This document shows, piece after piece, positions 1 to 7,053 of a DNA stretch of 18,990 bases (position 1 is its first letter; every line of letters begins with the position of its first letter). The stretch comes from Burkholderiales bacterium (GTDB lineage: Bacteria > Pseudomonadota > Gammaproteobacteria > Burkholderiales > Usitatibacteraceae). The stretch spans positions 1-18,990 of the forward strand of contig JAICTR010000009.1 of assembly GCA_025936275.1 (NCBI GenBank). The letters are read 5' to 3'. The notes below the pieces were generated by a model. The model did not search any database, was not told where the DNA came from, and saw nothing but the letters and a program-made list of their open reading frames with translations. Made by a program: the position numbers and the translations under genes.

Positions 1-1
1 C

Positions 2-997
2 TGGATCATGCGCCAGGCCGGCCGCTACCTGCCCGAGTACAACGAGACGCGCCGCCGCGCCGGCAGCTTCCTCACGCTCGCCAAGACCCCGGAGCTCGCC
101 TGCGAGGTGACGCTGCAACCGATCGAGCGCTTCGCGCTCGACGCGGCGATCATCTTCTCCGACATCCTCACGGTCCCCGACGCGATGGGCCTCGGCCTGC
201 ATTTCGTCGACGGCGAGGGCCCGCGGTTCGAGCACCCGGTGCGCGACGAGCGGGATGTGGCGAAGCTCGCCGTGCCCGACCTCGCCAGGCTTCGCTACGT
301 GTTCGATGCCATCGCCACCACGCGCCGTGCGCTCGCCAGGCGAGTGCCGTTGATCGGTTTCTCCGGCAGCCCGTTCACGCTCGCCTGCTACATGGTCGAA
401 GGGGGCGGGAGCGACGATTTCCAGCGGGTGAAGACGCTGCTCTACGCGCGGCCCGACCTGCTCCATCGCATCCTCGAGGTCAACACGCAGGCGGTGATCG
501 CGTACCTCGATGCCCAGATCGAGGCCGGCGCACAGGCGGTGATGCTCTTCGACACGTGGGGCGGGGCCCTCTCCCATGCCGCCTACGGCGAGTTCTCCCT
601 CGCCTACTCGCGGCGCGTGCTGGGCGCCCTGCGGCGCGAACGCGAGGGCCGCATCGTGCCGCGCATCCTGTTCACGAAGGGCGGCGGCGCCTGGCTCGAA
701 GCGATGGCCGATTCCGGCGCGGATGCGCTCGGCATCGATTGGCAGACCAGCCTCGCCGAGGCGCGCCGGCGCGTGGGCGCTCGCGTGGCGCTGCAGGGAA
801 ACATGGATCCCATGGCCCTTTTCGGTCCGGTGGAGGCGATCGAGCGCGAAGCGGCCCGTGTCCTGGACGAGTACGGCACGGGCCCGGGACACGTGTTCAA
901 CCTCGGCCACGGCATCTCGCGGCATACGCCGCCCGAGCATGTCCGGGCGCTGGTCGAGGCGGTGCATTCGCGCTCGCTCGGGGCCCACGCGCGGTAG
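2..997 (+). CDS. hemE: Uroporphyrinogen decarboxylase, 5' end truncated by window edge
   Basis: HemE removes the four acetate carboxyl groups of uroporphyrinogen III to give coproporphyrinogen III, in the cytoplasmic heme pathway. The reading frame is already open at base 2 (Trp-Ile before the first visible Met), and the family signature RQAGRYLPEY follows at once. The true start therefore lies upstream, with roughly 20-25 N-terminal residues missing, judged against the E. coli protein. Visible family motifs are FSDIL (containing the conserved catalytic Asp), GFSGSPFTLACYMVEGG, FDTWGG, FTKGGGAWLEAM, LQGNMDP and FNLGHGI near the C-terminus. The reading frame is intact to a TAG stop. priA follows on the same strand after a 258-bp gap with DnaA boxes. 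No U-tract terminator was seen after the stop. Assignment is near certain; only the start is unknown. Confidence 0.97.
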   Translation, partial: WIMRQAGRYLPEYNETRRRAGSFLTLAKTPELACEVTLQPIERFALDAAIIFSDILTVPDAMGLGLHFVDGEGPRFEHPVRDERDVAKLAVPDLARLRYVFDAIATTRRALARRVPLIGFSGSPFTLACYMVEGGGSDDFQRVKTLLYARPDLLHRILEVNTQAVIAYLDAQIEAGAQAVMLFDTWGGALSHAAYGEFSLAYSRRVLGALRREREGRIVPRILFTKGGGAWLEAMADSGADALGIDWQTSLAEARRRVGARVALQGNMDPMALFGPVEAIEREAARVLDEYGTGPGHVFNLGHGISRHTPPEHVRALVEAVHSRSLGAHAR

Positions 998-1034
998 GGC
1001 GTGTCAAGAAAAATATTTGCGAGGATGTGATTGC

Positions 1035-1043
1035 TTATTCACA
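1035..1043 (+). promoter_or_regulatory. Perfect DnaA box (TTATTCACA)
   Basis: The sequence matches the DnaA-box consensus TTATNCACA at all nine positions. It sits at the right edge of the A/T-rich patch after hemE. A TGTGA on its left (1026-1030) makes an inverted repeat with its TCACA, 8 bases apart. That spacing does not suit Crp, which prefers 6. The match is seen directly; DnaA binding is inferred. Confidence 0.6.
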
Positions 1044-1059
1044 AAGCACGCGTTCTCGG

Positions 1060-1092
1060 CCGGCGCGCGCCGGATTCGGCAGCGCGCGCCGG
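1060..1092. repeat. 14-bp palindrome and 11-bp direct repeat
   Basis: CCGGCGCGCGCCGG at 1060-1073 is a perfect 14-bp palindrome. Its last 11 bases, GCGCGCGCCGG, recur exactly at 1082-1092, 19 bp downstream. The block sits between the two DnaA-box sites. It lacks a T-run, so it is not a standard intrinsic terminator for hemE. Chance is possible given the G/C content. Confidence 0.5.
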
Positions 1093-1198
1093 GTAACGGC
1101 GGATTTATGTTTCGCGTCAGGGCGTTGCCCGCTGGTGCGGTGCACCAACCGGGATTTTGCCCGGCTCTCGAAGGGCTTCGGACGCGGGGCGCGACAAG

Positions 1199-1219
1199 CT
1201 GTTCACAGACTTATCCACA
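1199..1219 (+). promoter_or_regulatory. Tandem DnaA boxes upstream of priA
   Basis: TTATCCACA at 1211-1219 is the highest-affinity form of the DnaA box and matches perfectly. Immediately before it, CTGTTCACA at 1199-1207 matches seven of nine consensus positions in the same orientation, 12 bases out of phase. The perfect box lies 36 bases before the TTG chosen as priA start, so bound DnaA could affect priA expression. The same orientation as the box at 1035 and the tandem layout favour a functional cluster over chance. Confidence 0.6.
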
Positions 1220-1255
1220 GGCTTTTCGCGGGCCGTTTCGCGGAGCTTTGAGCGC

Positions 1256-3235
1256 TTGAAGATCGCGCGCGTCGCCGTCGATGTGCCGCTCGAATGGGCC
1301 TTCGATTTTCGCGTTCCGGACGGCCTCGATGCGCAGGTCGGCGCGTTCGTCGTCGTGCCCTTCGGTCGCACGCGCAAGGTGGGAATGGTTGTCGAGCGCC
1401 TGGAGGCGAGCGAGGTTCCGGCCCACAAGCTGAAGGCCATCGAGCGCGAGGTGGACGACATCCCGCCCCTGGCGGCGAAGGATATCCGCCTGCTGAATTT
1501 TTGCGCCGCCTACTACCAGCGCGGCCTGGGCGAGGTGATCGCCGCGAGCCTTCCGCCGCGCTTGCGCCAGGTCACACGGCGGCGCGTGGCAGCCATCGCC
1601 CCCCATGCCGGGAACCAGGATCGGGAAACGCCGCCCGCGCTCACTCATGAGCAACAGGCGGCGCTCGATGCCTGCCTCGCGGGCCTCGACCGCTTTCACC
1701 CGGTGCTGCTGCACGGCGTGACGGGGAGCGGGAAGACGGAGATCTACCTGCAGCTCCTCGAGCGGGTTCTCGCCGCGGGGCGGCAGGCGCTCTACCTCGT
1801 TCCCGAGATCGGCCTCACCCCGCAGCTCGAGGAGCGGGTGCGAAAGCGCTTCGCCGGCGTCCCGGTGGCGCACGCGCACAGCCATCTTGCCCAAGGCGAG
1901 CGTGCCGCCGCTTGGCTCGCCGCGCGGACGGGCGAGGCGCGCATCGTCCTCGGGACGCGGCTCGCGGCGCTCATGCCGTTCCACGATCTCGGCCTGATCG
2001 TGGTCGACGAGGAGCACGATCCGTCGTACAAGCAACAGGAAGGACTGCGGTACTCGGCGCGCGATGTCGCCGTGCGCCGCGCGCAGGAGCTCGGCATCCC
2101 GGTGGTGCTCGGCTCGGCCACGCCTTCGCTGGAGAGCTTCGCCAACGTGGGCGAGGGCCGCTACACGCTCGCGCGACTGGCGACGCGCGCTTCGGGCGCC
2201 TCCATGCCGGCCGTGCGCACCATCGACACGCGCGCCGATCGACCGAAGGAAGGACTCACGTCCGCGCTCGTCCGTTCGCTGCGCGAATGCGTGGCCCGCG
2301 GCGAGCAGGCGCTCGTCTTCGTGAACCGGCGCGGATTCTCGCCGGTGCTCTTCTGCCGTGCCTGCACCTGGCATTCGAGCTGCCGCCGCTGCAGCGCCAA
2401 CCTGGTCCTGCATCGCAAGGCGGGAGAGCTGCGCTGCCATCATTGCGGCCACCGCGAGCGTGTGCCGCAGGCATGCCCGTCCTGTGGCGCCGCCGACCTC
2501 GCCCCCGTCGGGCAGGGGACGCAGCGCGTGGAGGAGGGCTTGCGCGAGGCGCTTCCCGGCGCGCGCATCGAGCGTGTCGACCGGGATGCCGCGGCGCGCA
2601 AGGGGGCGCTCGGCGCGGCGCTCGAGCGCTTCCGCGCGGGCGAGGTCGATATCCTCGTCGGCACGCAGATGCTCGCCAAGGGGCACGATTACCCGCGGCT
2701 CACGCGCGTCGGCGTGCTCGACAGCGACAGCGCGCTCTTCAGCGCCGACTTCCACTCGGCCGAGCGCCTCTTCGCGCTGCTGGTGCAGGTCGCGGGACGC
2801 GCCGGGCGCGCAAAGGCGGCCGGCGAAGTGCTGATCCAGACCGACTTCCCGTCGCATCCGCTGTATGCCGCGGTTGCGCGTCACGATTTCGAAGGATTCG
2901 CCGCGGCGTCGCTCGAGGAGCGCCGGCTCGCCGGGTTTCCGCCTTTCGCCTACCTCGCGCTGCTGCGCGCGGAAGCGAAGAAGCCGGGAGAGGCGCTGCG
3001 CTTCCTGCGCGAGGCTTCGACCATCGCAAGCCGCATCACGGCGGAGGTGGAGGTGTTCGATCCGGTCGCCGCGCCGCTCGAGCGCAAGGCCGGGTTCGAA
3101 CGCGCGCAACTCCTCGTGCGAGCGCGTTCGCGCGGTCCCCTGCAGGCTTTCCTTCGCGACTGGCGCGCGCGCCTGGACGAAAGCGCCGCGCGCAGCGTGC
3201 GCTGGTCGCTCGACGTGGACCCGCAGGAGGTCTAG
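1256..3235 (+). CDS. priA: Primosomal protein N', replication restart helicase PriA
   Basis: PriA recognises abandoned replication forks and starts reloading of the DnaB helicase. From the chosen start it has 659 residues (the family is usually about 650-730). An N-terminal DNA-binding domain opens with RVAVDVPL, matching the start of E. coli PriA. Helicase motifs are Walker A GVTGSGKT (154-161), DEEH Walker B (251-254), GSATPSLES, and the C-terminal VGTQMLAKGHDYP and QVAGRAGRA. Eight zinc cysteines in four CxxC pairs lie at about 367-410. The C-terminus WSLDVDPQEV is typical. I chose TTG 1256 because GGAG at 1243-1246 lies nine bases before it and homology begins there. An in-frame TTG at 1157 would add a 33-residue tail without family resemblance, encoded across the DnaA boxes. 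Confidence 0.95.
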   Translation: MKIARVAVDVPLEWAFDFRVPDGLDAQVGAFVVVPFGRTRKVGMVVERLEASEVPAHKLKAIEREVDDIPPLAAKDIRLLNFCAAYYQRGLGEVIAASLPPRLRQVTRRRVAAIAPHAGNQDRETPPALTHEQQAALDACLAGLDRFHPVLLHGVTGSGKTEIYLQLLERVLAAGRQALYLVPEIGLTPQLEERVRKRFAGVPVAHAHSHLAQGERAAAWLAARTGEARIVLGTRLAALMPFHDLGLIVVDEEHDPSYKQQEGLRYSARDVAVRRAQELGIPVVLGSATPSLESFANVGEGRYTLARLATRASGASMPAVRTIDTRADRPKEGLTSALVRSLRECVARGEQALVFVNRRGFSPVLFCRACTWHSSCRRCSANLVLHRKAGELRCHHCGHRERVPQACPSCGAADLAPVGQGTQRVEEGLREALPGARIERVDRDAAARKGALGAALERFRAGEVDILVGTQMLAKGHDYPRLTRVGVLDSDSALFSADFHSAERLFALLVQVAGRAGRAKAAGEVLIQTDFPSHPLYAAVARHDFEGFAAASLEERRLAGFPPFAYLALLRAEAKKPGEALRFLREASTIASRITAEVEVFDPVAAPLERKAGFERAQLLVRARSRGPLQAFLRDWRARLDESAARSVRWSLDVDPQEV

Positions 3236-3245
3236 GCGCGCCCCG

Positions 3246-3251
3246 TATAAT
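3246..3251 (+). promoter_or_regulatory. Perfect -10 hexamer (TATAAT) overlapping the argS start codon
   Basis: TATAAT is an exact sigma-70 -10 match, rare in such GC-rich DNA, and its last two bases are the first two of the argS ATG. I find no -35 hexamer at 16-18 bp and no extended -10 TG, so promoter function is doubtful. If active, transcripts would begin after the ATG and use a downstream start such as GTG 3277. Confidence 0.25.
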
Positions 3252-4926
3252 GAGTGGTTTGGATTCGCCGTCTCCCGTGTCCTCCCCCGATTCGAAATCA
3301 CGCCTCGCCGAGGCGGTGCGCAGCGCCGTCGCCGCCGCGTTTCCCGGCGTCGAGCCGCCCGCCGTCGACCTGGAGAGGCCGAAGAAGGCCGAGCACGGCG
3401 ATTTCGCGAGCAACGTCGCGCTGCAGATCGCGAAGCAGGTGGGCCGCAAGCCGCGCGAGGCGGCCGAGGCGATCATCGCCGCGCTCGGCGCCCACGCCGA
3501 GATCGCTCGCGCCGAGATCGCCGGGCCCGGCTTCATCAACTTCACGCTGTCGCGCGCCTCGCGCTTCGCGATCGTCCCCGAGATCCACCGGCAAGGCGCC
3601 GCCTTCGGCCGCGGGCAAGCGGGCCGCGGCGAGCGCATCCTGGTGGAATTCGTCTCGGCCAACCCGACCGGTCCCCTGCATGTCGGCCATGGCCGCCAGG
3701 CCGCGCTCGGCGACGCCATCTCGACGCTGCTCGAGTGGCAGGGATGGCGCGTGACGCGCGAGTTCTACTACAACGACGCCGGCAACCAGATCGCGAACCT
3801 CGCGCTCTCCGTGCAGGCGCGCATCCGCGAGGCGCGCGGGGAAAGCGCCGCGATGCCCGCCGACGGCTATCTCGGCGACTACATCAAGGACATCGCGCGC
3901 GAGTACGTCGCCGAGCATTTCGGCGACGCGGCAGGCGCGAACCTCGAGCAGATCCGCCAGTTCGCCGTCGCCTACCTGCGCCGCGAGCAGGACGTGGACC
4001 TGCGCGCCTTCGGCGTGAAGTTCGACTCCTACTTCCTCGAAAGCTCGCTCTATACCGACGGCAAGGTGCTCGAGGCCGTGACGCTGCTGCGCGACGCGGG
4101 CCATTGCTACGAGTCCGAAGGCGCGCTCTGGCTGCGCACCACGGACTTCGGCGACGACAAGGACCGGGTGATGCGCAAGTCGGACGGCACCTTCACGTAC
4201 TTCGTGCCGGATGTCGCGTACCACCTGGGCAAGTACCGCCGCGGCTTCACCCACGCGGTGAACGTGCAGGGGGCGGATCACCACTCGACGGTCACGCGCG
4301 TGCGCGCAGGCCTGCAGGCGCTGGGCCTCGGGATCCCCAAGGGCTATCCCGATTACGTGCTGCACCAGATGGTGACGGTGATGAAATCGGGCGAGGAGGT
4401 GAAGATCTCGAAGCGCGCGGGGTCCTACGTCACCGTGCGCGACCTCATCGACGAGGTCGGCCGCGATGCGGTGCGCTATTTCTTCCTGATGCGGCGCGTG
4501 GATTCGCACCTCGTGTTCGACATCGACCTCGCCAAGTCGCAGTCCGACGAGAACCCGGTGTACTACGTGCAGTACGCGCATGCGCGCGTGTGCAGCGTGC
4601 TGCGCGAGTGGGGCGGCGATGCCGCCTCCCTCGGCGATGCCGACCTTTCGCGCCTCGGCACGCCGCACGAAGCCGCGCTCGCCGGAAAGCTCGCGCAATT
4701 CCCGGAGCTCGTCGCGCGCGCGACGGCGGAGTTCGCGCCGCATCTCGTCACGCATTACCTGCATGACGACGTGGCGGCCGCGTTTCATACCTACTACAAT
4801 GCCGAGCGGTTCCTGGTCGACGACGAGCCGCTCAAGCGCGCGCGCCTCGCGCTGGTCGCCGCGACCCGACAGGTGCTCGCCAACGGCCTCGCGATGCTCG
4901 GCGTGAGCGCCCCCGAAAGAATGTGA
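3250..4926 (+). CDS. argS: Arginyl-tRNA synthetase
   Basis: ArgRS is a class I synthetase that charges tRNA-Arg with arginine in the cytoplasm. The 558-residue product is close to the usual length (E. coli has 577). The N-terminal additional domain carries LERPKKAEHGDFASNVA. The HIGH-type motif is HVGH (144-147) within SANPTGPLHVGHGRQA, and the KMSKS equivalent is KISKRAG (385-391). The C-terminal anticodon-binding domain includes NPVYYVQYAHARVCSVLREW and ends near MLGVSAPERM. The start follows priA by 14 bases. AGGAGG at 3225-3230, inside the end of priA, is a perfect Shine-Dalgarno but lies 19 bases before this ATG, so the start is less sure than the gene. In-frame TTG 3259 and GTG 3277 are alternatives. 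The stop overlaps the next ATG by one base. Confidence 0.96.
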   Translation: MSGLDSPSPVSSPDSKSRLAEAVRSAVAAAFPGVEPPAVDLERPKKAEHGDFASNVALQIAKQVGRKPREAAEAIIAALGAHAEIARAEIAGPGFINFTLSRASRFAIVPEIHRQGAAFGRGQAGRGERILVEFVSANPTGPLHVGHGRQAALGDAISTLLEWQGWRVTREFYYNDAGNQIANLALSVQARIREARGESAAMPADGYLGDYIKDIAREYVAEHFGDAAGANLEQIRQFAVAYLRREQDVDLRAFGVKFDSYFLESSLYTDGKVLEAVTLLRDAGHCYESEGALWLRTTDFGDDKDRVMRKSDGTFTYFVPDVAYHLGKYRRGFTHAVNVQGADHHSTVTRVRAGLQALGLGIPKGYPDYVLHQMVTVMKSGEEVKISKRAGSYVTVRDLIDEVGRDAVRYFFLMRRVDSHLVFDIDLAKSQSDENPVYYVQYAHARVCSVLREWGGDAASLGDADLSRLGTPHEAALAGKLAQFPELVARATAEFAPHLVTHYLHDDVAAAFHTYYNAERFLVDDEPLKRARLALVAATRQVLANGLAMLGVSAPERM

Positions 4927-5609
4927 TGCCCAAGGACTACAAGGACGCGCCGGCCGCGCGCGGTGCAAGCCGCCTCAACCATCCGCTCCTCCTCGGCATG
5001 ATCATCGGCCTGCTGATCGGCATCGTGATCTCGCTCGCCGTCGCGCTGTGGCTGAACCGCCTCGCCAATCCGTTCGTGCAGAAGAACCGCCCGGTCGAGC
5101 CGCTGCCGCGCCTCAATGCCGTGCAGCCGCCGCCGCCCGAGGAAGCCGCGAAGGCGGCGCAGAAAGCGGCGCAGGGCTCGGCGCCGGACAAGGCGGCGAA
5201 GCCTTCGGATCGTCCGCGCTTCGAGTTCTACCAGATCCTTCCCGGCGAGAAGGAAGCGGCGCCGCGCGCCGCGCCGAAGCCCCCGGCGCCCGAGGCGAAG
5301 CCCGCCGAGGCACCGCGCCCCGGTTCCTCGCCCGCGACACCGAAGCCCCATGGCAGCGAGGCCTATTGGCTGCAGGCGGGCGCCTTCTCCGACGAGAAGG
5401 AGGCGGACAACCTTCGCGCGAAGATCGCGTTGACCGGATTGGAAGCCTCGGTGCGCAGCGTCGCGACGCCCGACAAGGGCAAGCTCTATCGCGTCCGGCT
5501 CGGTCCCTACCAGAGCGTGGACGACGCGAACCGCATCAAGGCCACACTGTCGCAAAATGGCGTCGCCGCGGCGATCATCCGCACCGGCGACGAAGGCAAG
5601 AACCCCTAG
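4926..5609 (+). CDS. Inner-membrane SPOR-domain protein, FtsN-like
   Basis: This 227-residue protein has the architecture of the divisome activator FtsN. A short basic cytoplasmic tail is followed by one strong transmembrane segment (about residues 22-44, LLLGMIIGLLIGIVISLAV). A long Ala/Pro/Lys-rich, probably disordered periplasmic linker (about 45-145) leads to a C-terminal SPOR domain (about 146-220, starting AYWLQAGAFSDEKEAD, with YRVRLGPYQSVDDANRI). SPOR domains bind denuded septal peptidoglycan. The ATG shares its A with the argS TGA, implying translational coupling; GTG 4923, one codon upstream, is an alternative. dsbA follows after 12 bases. FtsN identity is inferred from architecture; other SPOR proteins share this plan, so no symbol is given. 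Confidence 0.85.
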   Translation: MPKDYKDAPAARGASRLNHPLLLGMIIGLLIGIVISLAVALWLNRLANPFVQKNRPVEPLPRLNAVQPPPPEEAAKAAQKAAQGSAPDKAAKPSDRPRFEFYQILPGEKEAAPRAAPKPPAPEAKPAEAPRPGSSPATPKPHGSEAYWLQAGAFSDEKEADNLRAKIALTGLEASVRSVATPDKGKLYRVRLGPYQSVDDANRIKATLSQNGVAAAIIRTGDEGKNP

Positions 5610-5621
5610 AAGGAAACATCC

Positions 5622-6257
5622 ATGTCCCTGCGCAAAGCGCTGACCCCTTTCCTGATGATGCTGGCATCCGTGTTCGCGGCGAACGCGAGCGCGGCCGATT
5701 ACGCGCTGGTCGCCCCGCCGCAGCCCACCGAGAGCGGCGGCAAGATCGAGGTGATCGAGTTCTTCTGGTATGGCTGCCCGCACTGCTATCACCTGGAGCC
5801 GATGGTGAACGCTTGGCTGCAGAAGAAGCCGGACGACGTCGTGTTCAAGCGCGTGCCGGCTTATCCGAGCGAAAGCTGGGGCGAGCTCGCACGCGTCTTC
5901 TACACCGTCCAGGCGATGGGCCTCCTGCCGCAGCTGCACGACAAGATCTTCGACGCCATCCACAAGGAACGCGTGAACCTCGGCAACAAGAAGATCCGCG
6001 AGCAATGGCTCGCCCAGCACGGCGTGGATCCGGCGAAGTACGAGCAGATGGAGAAATCGTTCACCGTGGTGAGCGACATGGCGCGCGCGAAGCAGATGAC
6101 CATCAACTACAAGGTCGACAGCGTGCCGCGGCTGGTCGTGAACGGGAAGTACTACACCTCCGGCGAGCTCGCGGGGAGCCCGGAGCGCATCTTCGCGGTG
6201 GTCGACGAGCTGGTCGCCAAGGTGCGTGCCGAGAACGGCAAGGGCGGCAAGAGGTAG
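5622..6257 (+). CDS. dsbA: Periplasmic thiol:disulfide interchange protein DsbA
   Basis: DsbA introduces disulfide bonds into newly exported proteins in the periplasm and is reoxidised by DsbB. The 211-residue precursor begins with a signal peptide (about 1-25, ending ANASA before ADYALV). The thioredoxin-fold active site CPHC is at residues 52-55 in FFWYGCPHCYHLEP. The cis-proline loop appears as SVPRLVVNGKYY. Length matches the family (E. coli precursor 208). AGAAGGA at 5608-5614 is a good ribosome-binding site seven bases before the ATG. It sits 12 bases after the SPOR gene, and envelope-related genes argue for a shared transcript. I recall argS-SPOR-dsbA as a frequent order in betaproteobacteria. 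Confidence 0.96.
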   Translation: MSLRKALTPFLMMLASVFAANASAADYALVAPPQPTESGGKIEVIEFFWYGCPHCYHLEPMVNAWLQKKPDDVVFKRVPAYPSESWGELARVFYTVQAMGLLPQLHDKIFDAIHKERVNLGNKKIREQWLAQHGVDPAKYEQMEKSFTVVSDMARAKQMTINYKVDSVPRLVVNGKYYTSGELAGSPERIFAVVDELVAKVRAENGKGGKR

Positions 6258-6294
6258 CGGCTCGGACCCGTCCGGCGATCGCGCTCGCCTCGCC

Positions 6295-7053
6295 ATGCGG
6301 GTCTTCATCACCGGCGCTTCGAGCGGCATCGGCGCCGCCCTCGCGCATTGCTACGCCGCTCGCGGCGCCATCCTCGGGCTCGTCGCACGGCGCGAAGCGG
6401 CGCTCGGGGAAGTCGCCCGCGCCACCCGCGCGCGCACCGAAACTTACGCCTGCGACGTGCGCGACCTCGCCGCGATGGATGCCGCGGGGCGCGACTTCAT
6501 CGCGCGCCACGGCGTCCCCGACCTCGTCATCGCCAACGCCGGCACGTCGCACGGCACGCTGACCGGCGAGCCCGAAGACGCACGCACGTTCGCCGAAATC
6601 CTCGAGGTCAACGTGATCGGCATGATGCACACGTTCCATCCGTTCGCCGGTGCGATGCGGCAGGAGCGCCGCGGCGTGCTCGCCGGCATCGCTTCGGTCG
6701 CCGGATTCCGCGGGCTTCCGGGGGCCGGCGCGTACAGCGCGTCCAAGGCCGCCGCCATCCGCTACCTGGAAGCGCTGCGCGTGGAGATGCGCGCGAGCGG
6801 CGTGCGTGTCGTGACCGTTTGCCCGGGCTACATCGCGACGCCGATGACCGAGCGCAATCCCTATCGCATGCCGTTCCTGCTCTCGGCGGAGGAAGCCGCG
6901 CGCCGCATCGCAGGCGCGATCGATTCGGGCCGCTCGTTCACCGTGATCCCGTGGCAGATGGCGATCGTCGGACGGCTGATGCGCCTGCTGCCGAACGCGG
7001 TTTTCGATCCGCTCGCCGCGCGGGCACGACGCAAGCCGCGGCGCGGCGCCTAG
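6295..7053 (+). CDS. Short-chain dehydrogenase/reductase (SDR family)
   Basis: This is a classical NAD(P)-dependent oxidoreductase of 252 residues with a complete motif set. The dinucleotide-binding TGASSGIG is at 6-13 and NAG at 81-83. Catalytic Ser134 lies in IASVAGFRG, and the Tyr147-xxx-Lys151 pair in YSASK. PGYIATPMT follows the active site as expected. The hydrophobic and basic C-terminus (from about 220) resembles membrane-associated SDRs. The substrate cannot be read from the sequence. The gene begins 37 bases after dsbA and probably ends the argS transcript. ATG 6295 is chosen because the glycine motif then starts at the usual distance; an upstream in-frame start at 6226 would overlap dsbA. 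Its TAG stop overlaps the stop of the convergent permease gene. Confidence 0.9.
   Translation: MRVFITGASSGIGAALAHCYAARGAILGLVARREAALGEVARATRARTETYACDVRDLAAMDAAGRDFIARHGVPDLVIANAGTSHGTLTGEPEDARTFAEILEVNVIGMMHTFHPFAGAMRQERRGVLAGIASVAGFRGLPGAGAYSASKAAAIRYLEALRVEMRASGVRVVTVCPGYIATPMTERNPYRMPFLLSAEEAARRIAGAIDSGRSFTVIPWQMAIVGRLMRLLPNAVFDPLAARARRKPRRGA

Larger units (their letters stand above)
998..1255. other. hemE-priA intergenic region with A/T-rich patch and DnaA boxes
   Basis: This 258-bp gap holds no credible gene. Its left part (about 1003-1050) is strikingly A/T-rich for this genome, including the run AAGAAAAATATTT. It ends in a perfect DnaA box. A block of alternating G/C with a palindrome and a direct repeat follows (1060-1092). 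Further right is a tandem pair of DnaA-box-like sites (1199-1219), about 40 bases before the priA start. An A/T-rich stretch beside DnaA boxes resembles either part of a replication origin or a DnaA-controlled promoter. Which of these applies cannot be decided from this window. Confidence 0.6.

Noticed and set aside
1026..1043. TGTGA-TTGCTTAT-TCACA as a Crp binding site upstream of priA
   Set aside because: The half-sites are perfect but the spacer is 8 bases rather than the 6 required by Crp. The right half is better explained as the end of a DnaA box.
1157..1255. Upstream TTG start adding 33 residues to PriA
   Set aside because: The added residues show no family resemblance and are encoded across the DnaA boxes. 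TTG 1256 has GGAG at proper spacing and homology begins there.
1912..3249. Upstream part of the argS frame as an extended N-terminus
   Set aside because: It runs through the priA gene in another frame and is Arg/Ala-rich without family motifs. ArgRS homology begins only after 3250.
1211..3301. Long open frame on the minus strand across priA (696 codons)
   Set aside because: It is a shadow of the high-G/C priA gene, with low-complexity Arg/Ala/Glu-rich sequence and no motifs. Similar shadows over argS, the ABC genes and glmS were dropped for the same reason.
5048..6562. 504-codon plus-strand frame across the SPOR gene, dsbA and SDR
   Set aside because: It overlaps three well-supported genes in a different frame and has shadow-like composition.
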